A stretch of 64,000 nt of DNA from Novilysobacter antarcticus (GCF_019802285.1 NZ_JAIEUJ010000002.1:62001-126000); one strand, 5' to 3'. Counted from the stretch's first letter, positions 44,928 through 54,931 are shown. Made by a program: numbers and translations. The notes: generated by a model not told the origin, from the letters alone.

Positions 44928-46046
44928 TCACCACAGGTGCAGCGTCCGCCGACGCACGAAGGCCACCGTTGCCTGGGCGGAATAAAGATTCATGTGCACG
45001 AACGCGACCAGCATCCGCACCGGCCACCACGCCGCGAGCCGTGGCAATGCGGGCGCCACCGCTACCACCACGATGACCAGTCCGGCAGCGACCAGACAGG
45101 CCAGGTAGAAGGGGTGCTTGGAGGCCAGCAAGCACGCGGCCAGCAGCATCAACACCATCGCCCACGGCGCGACCAGTCGCAGCAGCTTGTGGCAGAGGAA
45201 GCGGAACCAGATCGGGTTCTGCAGCGGGTTGACCAGCCACGGAGCGAGTTGCACCAGCTGCAGATTGCCAGCGAGCGTGCGGACCTTGCGCACGCGCTCA
45301 TCGCCGGCCGAGGCGGACGCGTGGTCCCATGCCCGCGCCCCCGGCTCGAACACTACCCGCCTGTGCGCCCGGACCACCTGCATCGGAACCAGAACATCAT
45401 CCAGCACGGTGCCCTCGGGGATCGGTCGGAACAGTTCCCTGCGCACCGCATACAGCGCGCCGCTGACGCCCACGACCGACCCGCTGCGGCTCTCCGCCTG
45501 CCGGATTGCTTTTTCGTAACGCCAATACGCGTCCACGCTGGCGGCAAACCCGGTGTCGGGATGCTCGAAACGCAACTCGCCGCCCACGGCGCCCACCGCG
45601 GGGTCTGCCAGACACGCCACCAGCGCGCCCAGCGCCTCCTCTTCGATACGTTGGCGCACGTCCACCATCAGCAGGATGTCGCCGGTGGCCACCGACACCG
45701 CGTCGTTGAGGCAGGCGGCCTTGCCGCGACGCTGGTCAAACTCCAGCACCCGCACCCGCGGCGAGCCGACGGTACGACACGCCTCGGCAGAATTGTCGGT
45801 ACAACCGTCGCACGCCACCACCACATCAAGCAGCGCCGCCGGGTAGGCCATCGCCAGCAGGTTGTGCAACTTCGCTCCGACTCGCGCTTCGCCGTCATGC
45901 ACACAAAGGATTGCCGTGACGGTGGGGGTGACATCGGCGCGCGCCACCGGTTTCGGCCGCAGCGTCGCCCACACCCGCACCCACACCGGATATCCCGCAT
46001 AGGTAAACGCGACCAGCGCCGCGCAGCCCCAGAAGACAACGCTCAT
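44928..46046 (-). CDS. Membrane glycosyltransferase family 2
   Basis: A 372-residue GT2 enzyme with one N-terminal membrane segment (VVFWGCAALVAFTYAGYPV) and two or more at the C-terminus (LVAPWAMVLMLLAACLL, CLVAAGLVIVVVAVAPAL). The GT-A domain shows TVTAILCVHDGEARVGAKL, DVVVACDGCTDNSAE, GKAACLNDAV, LLMVDVRQRIEEEAL where the usual DxD is DVR, and the acceptor-site VLDDVLVPMQVV (standing for the ED motif). Likely adds a sugar on the cytoplasmic face. It lies between the flippase and the ligase-like gene. Confidence 0.88.
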   Translation of the reverse strand: MSVVFWGCAALVAFTYAGYPVWVRVWATLRPKPVARADVTPTVTAILCVHDGEARVGAKLHNLLAMAYPAALLDVVVACDGCTDNSAEACRTVGSPRVRVLEFDQRRGKAACLNDAVSVATGDILLMVDVRQRIEEEALGALVACLADPAVGAVGGELRFEHPDTGFAASVDAYWRYEKAIRQAESRSGSVVGVSGALYAVRRELFRPIPEGTVLDDVLVPMQVVRAHRRVVFEPGARAWDHASASAGDERVRKVRTLAGNLQLVQLAPWLVNPLQNPIWFRFLCHKLLRLVAPWAMVLMLLAACLLASKHPFYLACLVAAGLVIVVVAVAPALPRLAAWWPVRMLVAFVHMNLYSAQATVAFVRRRTLHLW

Positions 46047-46061
46047 CGTCGCCGCCTCCGT

Positions 46062-47630
46062 TCAGTGCTCATCGGGCAGCCTGTCAGCCCAGCGCCGGAT
46101 GGGAGCCGCCACGCGATCGTGGATGCGCGGGTATTGGGCCAGGAACCCCAGCAGCAGCGATGCATCGGGCCCACGCCAGGCGCCAAAAGCGAGACTGCAG
46201 GCAGCAAAGACCACTGCGTAGACGATCCCTGCGACCCAACCGATCCACTGCTCCGAAACCACGGCCATCGGCACGGCGGCGACCCCGGCGGCGACCACGG
46301 CGGCGGCCAGCAGACGGCCCAGTTCACGCAGCGGCAGACGCATGTCCATCATCCGCGAGATGCCGCCGGCAATGGCGATGAAAACGATCAGGCGCGATCC
46401 GGTATGCGCCGCCACCGCGCCCATCAGTCCGTACCTGGGCACCAATGCAAACGCCAGCGCTGCCGTGATCCCGAGCGACACCAGGACGAAGACCACCCGG
46501 ATCCGCTGGTTATCGGTCGTGGAAAGAAGCGCGTGCAGCGCGGACTCGGCCAGGGTCAGCCCGGTGACACCGATCATGATCTGGAACGGAAGGATCACGC
46601 CGGTATAGGCGTCCCCATAGAGCAGACTGACCGCTGGCGCAGCAACCAGCACGCCAACCCCGCCAATCAACAAACCGATGAACGAGTAATAGCGCATCGC
46701 GCTGGCCATGATCCGCCCGGCGCGCTGGTCGCGTCCTTCGCCAAACGCGTGCGCCATCATCGGCATCAGTACCGTGGACAGGCCCGCGGACAGCATCTCG
46801 ATGCCGCCCCGGGTCAGGGCCCCGGCAATCGCAAAGTAGCCGACCGCAGCGGCGCCCACCAGGTCGTTCAGCAGCCAGGTCTCGATGGACTTGTTGTTGA
46901 AGGCGTAGGCCGTGGTCAGGATCACCGTCCAGAACAGGTGCGGGCGCAACCGGCCCAGCAACTCCGGAGGCAGGGGCGCGCGCGTGGGGCCCAGGTCGCC
47001 CGCGCGCAACAGCAATCGCGAGGACAGCGCGTAACCGGCGCTGGTGGCGGCGAACAACGCCATGTAGGCGATCAATCCGGCGCCCGTCTGCATCAGTAGC
47101 AGCACGGCGATCATGTTGATCACGCTCATCACCACCGATGAGGTCGCCTCGACGCCGTAGCGCCCATATCCCTTGCCAACGGACGCGTCGAACATGAAGA
47201 GTGCCTTGGGCACCGCTGCCGCCAGCGTCAGCGCGACAAAGACCCGGGCGCGGTCTTCCCAGCCGGCTGGCATGACGAACGGAACCAAGGCCGCGAATGC
47301 GACCGCAATCAGCACCAGGCACGCGTACTGGCGACGCCGCGCCCAGCCATGCACGGCGCGCGCCGTTTCCGGCGACTGTCGCCCCAGGCTCTCGGAGATG
47401 AAGCGCAGCGCGGTTGCATTCAGGCCGTTGTTGCCAACCATGATCAGCAGGCCCACCAGCCAGACCACGTAGGAGTACCGCCCAAAATCGTCCGGCCCCA
47501 AGGCGCGCGCGACAATGATGCTGGCCAGCAACCCGAGTGCGTAGGTCACGTAGGTTGAACCCATCACCAACATGGCGCCGCGGATGGCGGCGAGACCGCT
47601 GAACTGGTGATTGATCTGTTCTGACGCCAC
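46062..47630 (-). CDS. Wzx-type polysaccharide flippase
   Basis: A 522-residue MATE/PST-like membrane protein with twelve or more hydrophobic helices, beginning AAIRGAMLVMGSTYVTYALGLLASIIVARALGP, the usual flippase start. It moves lipid-linked repeat units across the inner membrane for polymerisation, indicating a Wzx/Wzy-type route. The start codon is GTG at 47630. First gene of the eleven-gene minus-strand operon, whose promoter lies in the 175-base gap shared with the divergent methyltransferase. Confidence 0.9.
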   Translation of the reverse strand: MASEQINHQFSGLAAIRGAMLVMGSTYVTYALGLLASIIVARALGPDDFGRYSYVVWLVGLLIMVGNNGLNATALRFISESLGRQSPETARAVHGWARRRQYACLVLIAVAFAALVPFVMPAGWEDRARVFVALTLAAAVPKALFMFDASVGKGYGRYGVEATSSVVMSVINMIAVLLLMQTGAGLIAYMALFAATSAGYALSSRLLLRAGDLGPTRAPLPPELLGRLRPHLFWTVILTTAYAFNNKSIETWLLNDLVGAAAVGYFAIAGALTRGGIEMLSAGLSTVLMPMMAHAFGEGRDQRAGRIMASAMRYYSFIGLLIGGVGVLVAAPAVSLLYGDAYTGVILPFQIMIGVTGLTLAESALHALLSTTDNQRIRVVFVLVSLGITAALAFALVPRYGLMGAVAAHTGSRLIVFIAIAGGISRMMDMRLPLRELGRLLAAAVVAAGVAAVPMAVVSEQWIGWVAGIVYAVVFAACSLAFGAWRGPDASLLLGFLAQYPRIHDRVAAPIRRWADRLPDEH

Positions 47631-47805
47631 AGGGTTTTATCGCAATCTGGCGAAGGCTACTGGGGCAAACGCATAGCGGTACCCCTGTCGGCCAAGCGGC
47701 CTTTCCCGCGGCAGGCCGGAAACTCCCCTGCAGTCCGTTTGCTTGTGTATGCACGCGGCGGCCCTGGCCGACGCAAAACAGCGTCCCCAACCTGTGGAGT
47801 GCGGA

Positions 47806-48600
47806 TTGAACAGTGATGCCTACCGGACTGCGGCCGTGGTTCGCGATTTTGCCAGCCGTTCCGCACTGACCCCGGCGGAGGTCGCCGCGCTCGGTGAGGT
47901 CTGGCCGTTGGTCCGCGGCGACGTGCTTGACGTTGGCGTCGGCGGCGGACGGACCACCGGGTATCTTCTGGGCGTCGCCCGCAGCTATCGCGCACTCGAT
48001 ATCTCCGACGCGATGATCGCCGCATGCCGCAACCGGTTTCCGGACGTCGATACCCACATCGGCGATGCAAGGACCCTGGAGGGTCATGAAAACGGCAGTT
48101 ACGACCTGGTCCTGTTCTCGTTCAACGGCATCGATTACGTCGAGTTTCACGAGCGCGCCTCGGTGTTGGCGGCGTTCATGCGGGTGCTCCGCCCGGGCGG
48201 AGCACTGGTCTATTCCTCGCACAACCTGCGGGTCCTGGGTGGCCGTTTGCCTCCGCTGTCGCGAGCGCATGTGCTCCGGACTGCCAATCCATTGCGGCTG
48301 GCCGTTCGCGTCGGTCGCGCGATTGCCTCCAGCGCGCGTCGCGCGCGCAACAGACGGCGGCTTGCACACAGGCAGGTCATGGGCGAGTCCTTCGCAGTGG
48401 TCAATGACGAGGCGTACGAGCACTCCCTGCTGACGGTGTATGTCGACCCGGACCACGAGCGGGCAAGTCTGAATGCGGCAGGCTTCACCGACGTTACTGC
48501 GATCGACCTGGTCGGCCGCCGAAACCCGGCCGCGTTTGATGACCCGTGGATCTACTACGTCGCCCGCAAACCTGCCGCCGGCGCCTTCGTCCCCGCGTGA
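47806..48600 (+). CDS. Class I SAM-dependent methyltransferase
   Basis: A 264-residue methyltransferase with SAM motif I DVLDVGVGGGRTTGYLLG, the acidic residue after strand 2 in YRALDISDAMI, and motif LVLFSFNGIDYVEFHERAS. RVLRPGGALVYSSHN is the conserved post-motif. It likely methylates a sugar or other part of the polymer. The TTG at 47806 has GGAG six bases upstream; ATG 47749 and GTG 47794 are alternatives. Its stop overlaps the next gene's GTG (GTGA). Confidence 0.85.
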   Translation: MNSDAYRTAAVVRDFASRSALTPAEVAALGEVWPLVRGDVLDVGVGGGRTTGYLLGVARSYRALDISDAMIAACRNRFPDVDTHIGDARTLEGHENGSYDLVLFSFNGIDYVEFHERASVLAAFMRVLRPGGALVYSSHNLRVLGGRLPPLSRAHVLRTANPLRLAVRVGRAIASSARRARNRRRLAHRQVMGESFAVVNDEAYEHSLLTVYVDPDHERASLNAAGFTDVTAIDLVGRRNPAAFDDPWIYYVARKPAAGAFVPA

Positions 48601-49787
48601 CCGTCATCAATCTGCCAACCGCCCCGGAGATCAAGCGCGATGAACGCGCCGCAACGGCGGCAAGACCGCGGGACACGGGCATCGTCCACGTCGTGGACTG
48701 CCTGGAAATGGGCGGGCTGGAGCGTGTCGTCACCGATCTGGCGATCGAGCAGGCCCGCTGCGGACACCGGGTCTTCGTCTTCAGCATCACCGGCAGCGGA
48801 AGCTTCGCCGCCGAGTTGGAGTCGGCCGGCGTAGCGGTCGTGGTCGGCGACAAGCGGCGTGCCTTCGACACCCGGGTGATTCGCGCCCTGCGACGCGCCG
48901 TGATCGATTGCGACGCCGATATCGTCCACACCCACAACTTCGTACCCAACTACTACGCCGCCATCGCCCTGGCCTGGCCTTCCGGCCGGCGCCGCGTGCT
49001 GGTCAACACCTGCCACAACATGGGGTCACGACTGTCCAACCGTCGCCTGCGCTGGCTGTACCGCCTTTCCCTGCCGTGGACCGCGCGGGTGGCCATGGTG
49101 GGAGCCCAGGTCCAGGACCATTTCGTCGGCTCCGGCATGGTCCGCGCGCAGCGGGCACAGGTGCTGCTCAATGGCATCCCCACCAGGCGATTCGCCAGTG
49201 GCGCGGAGGCACGCCGCGCCGCGCGCACGATTCTGGGAGTGGCGCCGGACGCCATGCTGGTCGGCGCGGTGGGCAGGCTGGTCGCGCTCAAGCACCACCG
49301 CCTATTGCTGGAGTTGATGCCCGCCCTGGCCGCGGCCTGCCCGGCCGTCGAGCTGGTCCTGCTCGGAGACGGCCCCTTGCGCGCGGAGCTGGAAGCACTG
49401 GCCGACTCGCTGTCCATCCGCGGGCGCGTGCACTTCCTCGGCGCACGCGCGAATGTCGCCCAGCTTCTGCCAGCGCTGGATGTATTCGCGTTGCCATCGT
49501 TGACCGAGGGACTGTCGATTGCGCTGCTCGAGGCCGGCGCTGCCGGACTCGCGATCGTGGCAACGGCGGTGGGCGGCAACCCGGAAATTGTCTCCGACGG
49601 GCGCACCGGCCTTCTGGTCCCGCCCGATGATCGCGAGGCGACGCGCGAAGCCCTGGAAGCACTGCTCCACGACGACGCTTTGCGAACGCGTCTGGGCAGC
49701 GCCGCAAGGGAATGGGTCTGCGCGAACGCCTCGATCGAGGCGATGCGACGCAGCCACGACACGTTCTACGCGGCCGCCCGTGCCTAG
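48597..49787 (+). CDS. Glycosyltransferase family 4
   Basis: A 396-residue GT4 enzyme. HVVDCLEMGGLERVVTDLA is the N-terminal glycine-loop region of the polysaccharide-locus type. The C-terminal half has LVGAVGRLVALKHHRLLLEL, ELVLLGDGPLRAELEAL and LTEGLSIALLEAGAAGLAIVAT, where the EX7E glutamates are visible. The GTG at 48597 overlaps the methyltransferase stop. Its 3' end overlaps the convergent epimerase by four bases. Confidence 0.9.
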   Translation: MTVINLPTAPEIKRDERAATAARPRDTGIVHVVDCLEMGGLERVVTDLAIEQARCGHRVFVFSITGSGSFAAELESAGVAVVVGDKRRAFDTRVIRALRRAVIDCDADIVHTHNFVPNYYAAIALAWPSGRRRVLVNTCHNMGSRLSNRRLRWLYRLSLPWTARVAMVGAQVQDHFVGSGMVRAQRAQVLLNGIPTRRFASGAEARRAARTILGVAPDAMLVGAVGRLVALKHHRLLLELMPALAAACPAVELVLLGDGPLRAELEALADSLSIRGRVHFLGARANVAQLLPALDVFALPSLTEGLSIALLEAGAAGLAIVATAVGGNPEIVSDGRTGLLVPPDDREATREALEALLHDDALRTRLGSAAREWVCANASIEAMRRSHDTFYAAARA

Positions 49788-50791
49788 TCCATGCGCTGCG
49801 AAAAATAATCGAAGGTGCGTTGTAGACCGTCGCCGGTGGTGACCCGCGGCTGCCAACCCAGGCGCTTGAGGGCAGCGTTGGGATAGCGGAAGTCGCGGTA
49901 CATCGAGCGGACCACGTACGGCGTGAACACCGCCGGCAACTGGCCCCTGGATGCCTTGTTGTAGCGCACCAGCAACCTGGAGCCGAGCAGGAACAGCCAG
50001 TACGGAACAGGAAACACCCGCAAGCGCTCCACGTTGTCCCGATACCCGCGCAGGTAGGTGCTGCAGCTGGGCAGCTCGTCGTCGACCACGTTGTAGGCAT
50101 GGCCATCGACACCGGCCACCGCCGCCCGCGCGATCGCATCGGCACAGTTCTCGACGTAGGTCAGTGGCAGGGTCGCTTTGCGTCCCAGGTTGAAGAACAG
50201 GCCCAGCGCGCGAATGCCGACGCGCGATGACAGCGCGCCGCCGCCCGGCCCGTAGATCACCCCGGGTCGCAGCACCACGGTCTGGAAACCAAAACGTTCG
50301 CGGTACTCCTCCAGCAGGTGCTCCTGACGCGTCTTCGCGTAGGCGTACGGCCCCTTGTCGATCCCGACTGTTTCGACGGCCACCGACTCGTCGTGCATCG
50401 CAGTGTCGGCAAGCGGCTCGGTGCGATAGACGGAGAACGAACTGACGAGCACGATCCGCCCCACTCCGGCCGCACCAGCTGCATCCAGGAGGTTGCGTGT
50501 CCCCACCACGGTATTGGCGAACATGTCGGCCGGACTGCCGCGCATTCCCGCCGCCGCATGCACCACGCAATCCACATCCGCCACCAAGCCGGTAGCGTCC
50601 GGGGCGTACAGCAGGTTGCCCAGCACCACTTCGATGCGCGCATCCGGGTGGGCTTGCTTCAGCTGCGTGACAAAGTCCTCCGGCGCGGAGTGGCGGAAGT
50701 GGAGCTTGAGAACCGCGACATCCTCCGCAAGAAGGCTCCGCGCCAGGTGTCGGCCAAGAAACCCGCCCGCTCCCGTCAGCAGCACCCTCAT
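49784..50791 (-). CDS. NAD-dependent sugar epimerase/dehydratase
   Basis: An extended short-chain dehydrogenase (335 residues) with the NAD loop VLLTGAGGFLGRHLA, catalytic serine region VLVSSFSVY and YAYAKTRQE (YxxxK). It resembles NAD-dependent epimerases acting on nucleotide sugars. The exact substrate is unknown. The ATG overlaps the stop of the oxidoreductase gene (ATGA at 50791-50788), so the two probably act in one route to a modified sugar. Confidence 0.88.
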   Translation of the reverse strand: MRVLLTGAGGFLGRHLARSLLAEDVAVLKLHFRHSAPEDFVTQLKQAHPDARIEVVLGNLLYAPDATGLVADVDCVVHAAAGMRGSPADMFANTVVGTRNLLDAAGAAGVGRIVLVSSFSVYRTEPLADTAMHDESVAVETVGIDKGPYAYAKTRQEHLLEEYRERFGFQTVVLRPGVIYGPGGGALSSRVGIRALGLFFNLGRKATLPLTYVENCADAIARAAVAGVDGHAYNVVDDELPSCSTYLRGYRDNVERLRVFPVPYWLFLLGSRLLVRYNKASRGQLPAVFTPYVVRSMYRDFRYPNAALKRLGWQPRVTTGDGLQRTFDYFSQRMD

Positions 50792-51858
50792 GCGCGCACC
50801 TCCAGCGCCACCACGATGGCATCGATCATCCTTGCCACGCGCAGGATCTCCTCGTGCGGTACCGGGTCCACGCCGTTGTCTTCAATGGCGGCGTAGAACT
50901 GCTCCAGCAACACCCGCATGCATTGGAAGTAGTGGGACTCGTAGCGCCCGAACGCCGCCACGTTGCGCAGCGCGTTGCCACCAAAGCGCGACGCCTGCAC
51001 CCACGGTGGGAACAACCGGCCGAGCGCGCTGGGTTGGGTCTGACGGGCCGCACGCACCAGGGTCCGGCACGAGTAGTCCAACTCGACCGTGTCGTGACTG
51101 CCATACACCTTCAACGTGTGCGCAACCGGGCGCGCGTGCGAGCTGACAATGCCGCTCGCGGTCACGCCGTTGCCGCCGCACAGCATGAACCGCAATTCGT
51201 CGGGCATCGCGTCGATCGCCTCGTTGCCGCTCGCCGGTCGTCGTCGCAGACCGATCGCCTGCACCGTGAAATCGTCATCGAAGTGGGCCACCAGCTTGGC
51301 CAGGACATGGTCCAGCACGTTGTGGAACAGCTTGCCGGGCAGCCGATGGACCCAGTGCATCGGGTCGGACATCACTGCCGTGCCGTAGTCACCGGCGAGG
51401 TTGTAGCCGAACGCGGTCTCCAGGTGGACGACGCTGCCAAGCGTGCCGGCGTCGAGCAGGTCGCGCAGGCCCAATGCGGGCGACTCGAAGTTGTACAGGT
51501 AGTTGACACTGACCCGCTTGCCGGCGACCCGCGCCGCCGCAAGGATCTGCGCAGCCCCCTTTGCATCGGGTGCGAACGGCTTTTCGACAAAGACGTGGCA
51601 GCCCATTTCCAGGGCGGCACAAGCCAGCGCGACGTGCGAATCCGGCGGCGTGGCCAGGTGCACCACGTCCAGGCGCTCCTCGCGGACCATCCGGGCGAAG
51701 TCGGTATGACGGGTAAGCCCCGGCCAGCGCTGCGCGAACTGCTCCACCATCAGCGGCTCGCGGTCGCACGCCGCGACCAGCTCTGCCCTGGCCACGGTCT
51801 GCAGTTGTTCTGCGTGGCCATCGGCAATCTTGCCGCAGCCCACGATCCCCACCCTCAT
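50788..51858 (-). CDS. Gfo/Idh/MocA family oxidoreductase
   Basis: A 356-residue NAD(P)-dependent oxidoreductase with the nucleotide loop VGIVGCGKIADGH and the family's catalytic lysine in HVFVEKPFAPD. The C-terminal sheet domain follows with VHLETAFGYNLAGDYG and MHWVHRLPGKLFHNVLDH. Enzymes of this family oxidise or reduce nucleotide sugars in polysaccharide pathways. Between the fusion protein and the epimerase, it probably makes an unusual sugar precursor. Confidence 0.88.
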   Translation of the reverse strand: MRVGIVGCGKIADGHAEQLQTVARAELVAACDREPLMVEQFAQRWPGLTRHTDFARMVREERLDVVHLATPPDSHVALACAALEMGCHVFVEKPFAPDAKGAAQILAAARVAGKRVSVNYLYNFESPALGLRDLLDAGTLGSVVHLETAFGYNLAGDYGTAVMSDPMHWVHRLPGKLFHNVLDHVLAKLVAHFDDDFTVQAIGLRRRPASGNEAIDAMPDELRFMLCGGNGVTASGIVSSHARPVAHTLKVYGSHDTVELDYSCRTLVRAARQTQPSALGRLFPPWVQASRFGGNALRNVAAFGRYESHYFQCMRVLLEQFYAAIEDNGVDPVPHEEILRVARMIDAIVVALEVRA

Positions 51859-51900
51859 GCGGACGATCCCCTTGCTTCGGTTCCCGGTGCGCGTCGGCTG

Positions 51901-54678
51901 TCAGCTGACGAAGGCATTGCGCTCCTCGGTGCCTGACGCGCCGGCCCTCGTTTGTGTTTCCTGGCAGTGGTTGATGCCGTAGGCGGGTCGTGGAATATCG
52001 AAATCGCGATAGCCACCCGGGTTCCCGGACAGCCCGCACTCCGCCGCCTTGATGATGTTGTAGGTCTCGCGTGCGCTGACGTAGTGGAGTTTCCAGTGCT
52101 CGCCATCGTTGTAGCGCGACTCCATGTACGTGTACGCCTCGTCCATCGCGCTGCCCAGCAAGGTATCCATGTCCACCTCCTCGGCGCCGTGCGTGTGCAC
52201 CTTGACAATGATCCACTCCGGCCGCCCGGCGACATGGATCCCGGTCTTGACCCAACCGTCGATACGTTCGGGCGTGGGCGGGCTGCCGGCACGCACATCG
52301 GCGTTTTCGATGCGCGGAAAGATGCCGAACTTGCGGTCCTTCCACCGCAAGCCCAGCGGCCCCTGGATGATCATCAGGTCGCCTTCCGCAACCCCGCCCG
52401 TCCGCACCCGCACGCCGGTGTCATGGGACTTGCTCCGGGTCGGATCGCCCTTGGCGTAGTAGATGCTGTTGATGGTTCGCGTCTGGCACGGATCCGGCGC
52501 TGCCGGCAGGGTGAAATCCGCATAGCAGCCCTGCTCGCGCAGGATGACCAGCTCGTTGCTGACTCCGCAATGGCGACCGCTGGGGTGGGAATTGTCCAAC
52601 GCCCAGTTGCCGTGGATGAACGCCCAGCGCGGCTGGCCGGAAAACGGGTCGCGGGGCAGCGCATCGTGACGTCGGGCAAGCACTTCGGTGAACCCGGACA
52701 GCTTCTCGCGCAGCCCTACCTCGGTATCGTCGTCGTGATGCAGGTGGATCTCGATCTCGCCCAGTCCCTGTCGGCAAAGCTCCACCAGTGCATCGATGTG
52801 CTCGGGCCGGTACTCCTCCTCCGGGTAGAAGAAGGTATGCACGGGCGGCCGGCCGTCGGAATCACGGTGCGGGCCACACAGCGTTGGCAGGTCGCGGCTC
52901 CAGCGTGCGACACGGGCGCGTTCAACCGCCAGGCCCGGACTCTGCCAGCCCGGTTCGTAGTGATCGACAAAACAGAACAGCAGATGCCGGGTGGTGCCTG
53001 CCGCAACCGGCTCGCGCCAGTCTTGGCGCAGGTACGCCCACAGCCAGCCGGTGACGTTGCGCTTGCGGATCAGTAGTACCCCGTAGGCAATCGCCCCCAG
53101 CATCAACACCAGCGCGGCAATCCAGGGCGCCATGGATAGCCAGCGGCGTTGCTTGGCTGGCAGGGCTTTCGCGAATGGCGCCAGGGCGAGAAGCGGTGAC
53201 CCGGCGGCGGTGCTTCCTGCCGACTCACTCGGACGCAGGGTCATCGGAACCACACCCACCGTGGCAGGCGCGACGCTTTGGAACGCGCCGATGGTGTACG
53301 GCGGTGTCCGTTTGGCGCCCTCGATGTCATCGCTGATGTCCGCCACGATGGTGCCCGCTCCGACCGCGGGGCTCCCCGCCAGAGGCTTGCCATCGTCGGC
53401 CAACGGAAAAACGGCAAGCAGACTGTCGCCATCAGAGCCGGTCGTCCTGCGCCATTGCGACAATGAGCCTGCGGACGCCGGCAGTAATCCGGGCCCCGCG
53501 CGGTTGTCCACAAAGCGGCAGCCGGCGTCCTCGAACCCGTTCCAGTTGCTGCCCGGCGAGCCCTCCAGCCCCAGCAGCCCGCCCAGCTCATCGGATCGCC
53601 GGATCTCGATGCAGCGACCGCCCTGCATCCGCACCAGGTTGTTGAGCACTCGCGGATTGACGCTGGGCGGGCGCCCCACGTGCGAGCCCCAGTCCTGGAA
53701 ACTGATGCCGAAATAGAGCGCCGCGTGGCCGACCCGGGCCGCGTCGATGATCGTGTTGTTGGCGACGACCGCATCCTTCGCCGCGTACAGCCCGATACCC
53801 GCGTAGGCGGTGTTGCGGACCACGTTGTTGCGCACGATCCCCCGGATCGATTCGTAGTAGCGCGGGTTCTTGCTGATGTCGAAGTACTCCGGGCTGGTAT
53901 CAAAACCCACCAGGATTCCGGCGACGCCCGTGTTTTCGATCCGGTTACGCTGAATGACCACGTCCGCCGCGCCGCCTTTGAAGTACAGGCCGGTGGTCGC
54001 GATGCCGTGGATCCAGCTGTCCTCCACCAGCATCGAGGAGCCGTTGACGTTGTCGATGCCGTCGGCGTTCATGTCGTCGGTCGGCGTACCCGGCGGATAG
54101 ATCAAACCGGTGTTGCGGATCTCGGTGCGTCGTACCGTCACGTTGTTCGACTGTGGCGTGATCTTGATGCCATCGCGGCCGGTATCGCGGATCAGCAGGT
54201 CCTCAAGGAGGATGTTGGACGCACCGGTGTTGCCCTCGGCGTCGCCCTGGGACCAGTTGGTCTGCATCATCACCCCGTACACGCCGCCACCACTGATCTC
54301 GAGGTTTCTCAGCGTGCTGCCCGACGCTGACGGGTCGATCTGGATGGTCACACTGTCGGGTGTGTGGATGTCGCAGTGCACATGCGCGCGCTCGCCGGGA
54401 TAGGACTGCAGGGTGAGCGGTACCCGCAGGCGCACATCGCATTCGTTGTAGGTGTTGTCGCCCGGCGGTCCGCGCAGCACGATCGTGTCGCCTGCCCGGG
54501 CGATGCCTTCGTTCTGCGCCAACAGGTGCTTGATGGTGCGGAATGGCGACTGCAAACGTCCGTCGCCGGTGGTGTCGCTGCCGGTCGTGGACACGAACCA
54601 TTCCGCCGCAAGAGCCGGCTGGGCAAGCAGACTGGACAGGCAGACCAGCCCGGACAACAGGGCGCGCAAGCGGCGCAT
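51901..54678 (-). CDS. Secreted beta-helix protein fused to a deacetylase-like domain
   Basis: A 925-residue protein of unusual layout. Signal peptide MRRLRALLSGLVCLSSLLAQPALA, then a right-handed parallel beta-helix (about 40-470) with repeated NxIxxxG-type turns such as NILLEDLLIRDTGRDGIKI, NVTVRRTEIRNTG and VIQRNRIENTGVAGILVG. A linker, one membrane helix (519-537, MAPWIAALVLMLGAIAYGVLL) followed by RKR, and a C-terminal domain (565-900) follow. The last has FVDHYEPGW, EIHLHHDDDTEVG and FIHGNWALDN, resembling polysaccharide deacetylase-like enzymes. By the positive-inside rule the last domain is cytoplasmic. ATG 54795 with GAGG six bases upstream is an alternative start. Confidence 0.78.
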   Translation of the reverse strand: MRRLRALLSGLVCLSSLLAQPALAAEWFVSTTGSDTTGDGRLQSPFRTIKHLLAQNEGIARAGDTIVLRGPPGDNTYNECDVRLRVPLTLQSYPGERAHVHCDIHTPDSVTIQIDPSASGSTLRNLEISGGGVYGVMMQTNWSQGDAEGNTGASNILLEDLLIRDTGRDGIKITPQSNNVTVRRTEIRNTGLIYPPGTPTDDMNADGIDNVNGSSMLVEDSWIHGIATTGLYFKGGAADVVIQRNRIENTGVAGILVGFDTSPEYFDISKNPRYYESIRGIVRNNVVRNTAYAGIGLYAAKDAVVANNTIIDAARVGHAALYFGISFQDWGSHVGRPPSVNPRVLNNLVRMQGGRCIEIRRSDELGGLLGLEGSPGSNWNGFEDAGCRFVDNRAGPGLLPASAGSLSQWRRTTGSDGDSLLAVFPLADDGKPLAGSPAVGAGTIVADISDDIEGAKRTPPYTIGAFQSVAPATVGVVPMTLRPSESAGSTAAGSPLLALAPFAKALPAKQRRWLSMAPWIAALVLMLGAIAYGVLLIRKRNVTGWLWAYLRQDWREPVAAGTTRHLLFCFVDHYEPGWQSPGLAVERARVARWSRDLPTLCGPHRDSDGRPPVHTFFYPEEEYRPEHIDALVELCRQGLGEIEIHLHHDDDTEVGLREKLSGFTEVLARRHDALPRDPFSGQPRWAFIHGNWALDNSHPSGRHCGVSNELVILREQGCYADFTLPAAPDPCQTRTINSIYYAKGDPTRSKSHDTGVRVRTGGVAEGDLMIIQGPLGLRWKDRKFGIFPRIENADVRAGSPPTPERIDGWVKTGIHVAGRPEWIIVKVHTHGAEEVDMDTLLGSAMDEAYTYMESRYNDGEHWKLHYVSARETYNIIKAAECGLSGNPGGYRDFDIPRPAYGINHCQETQTRAGASGTEERNAFVS

Positions 54679-54931
54679 TGGCCGGATGCCGGAGCGGCTG
54701 GAGTCGCGGCCCGGTCTGCCGGTTCTCGGCGGCGGGAGCGGGGTCGGGAGTCTCTGCGCCTTGTGCATGATTTCTACAACGGCGATTGCCGCCATTCCCG
54801 GCCTCGCCCGGCCGCGTGCGTGTCACAGGCGAGCAGCGGTTGCCGGTATCCCTGCGTTTCGCCGTTGTTCTCCATGACGACAATCCAATTCGCAACAGAC
54901 CCGGACCGTCGCGCATGGCCTAGAGGGTGAA
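54679..54931. other. Divergent promoter gap between the fusion gene and the deacetylase operon
   Basis: About 250 bases that may include up to 39 codons of an extended N-terminus of the fusion gene. Both divergent transcripts must start here. I see no convincing -35/-10 pair or sigma-54 site. Confidence 0.4.

Noticed and set aside
44937-47099. Plus-strand frame of 720 codons
   Set aside because: It lies antisense to a clear GT2 gene and a clear flippase and has the His/Arg/Gln-rich composition of a shadow.
47631-47805. Sigma-54 site in the divergent gap before the flippase
   Set aside because: The only GG-N10-GC match lacks the surrounding TGGCAC and TTGC bases; too weak to report.
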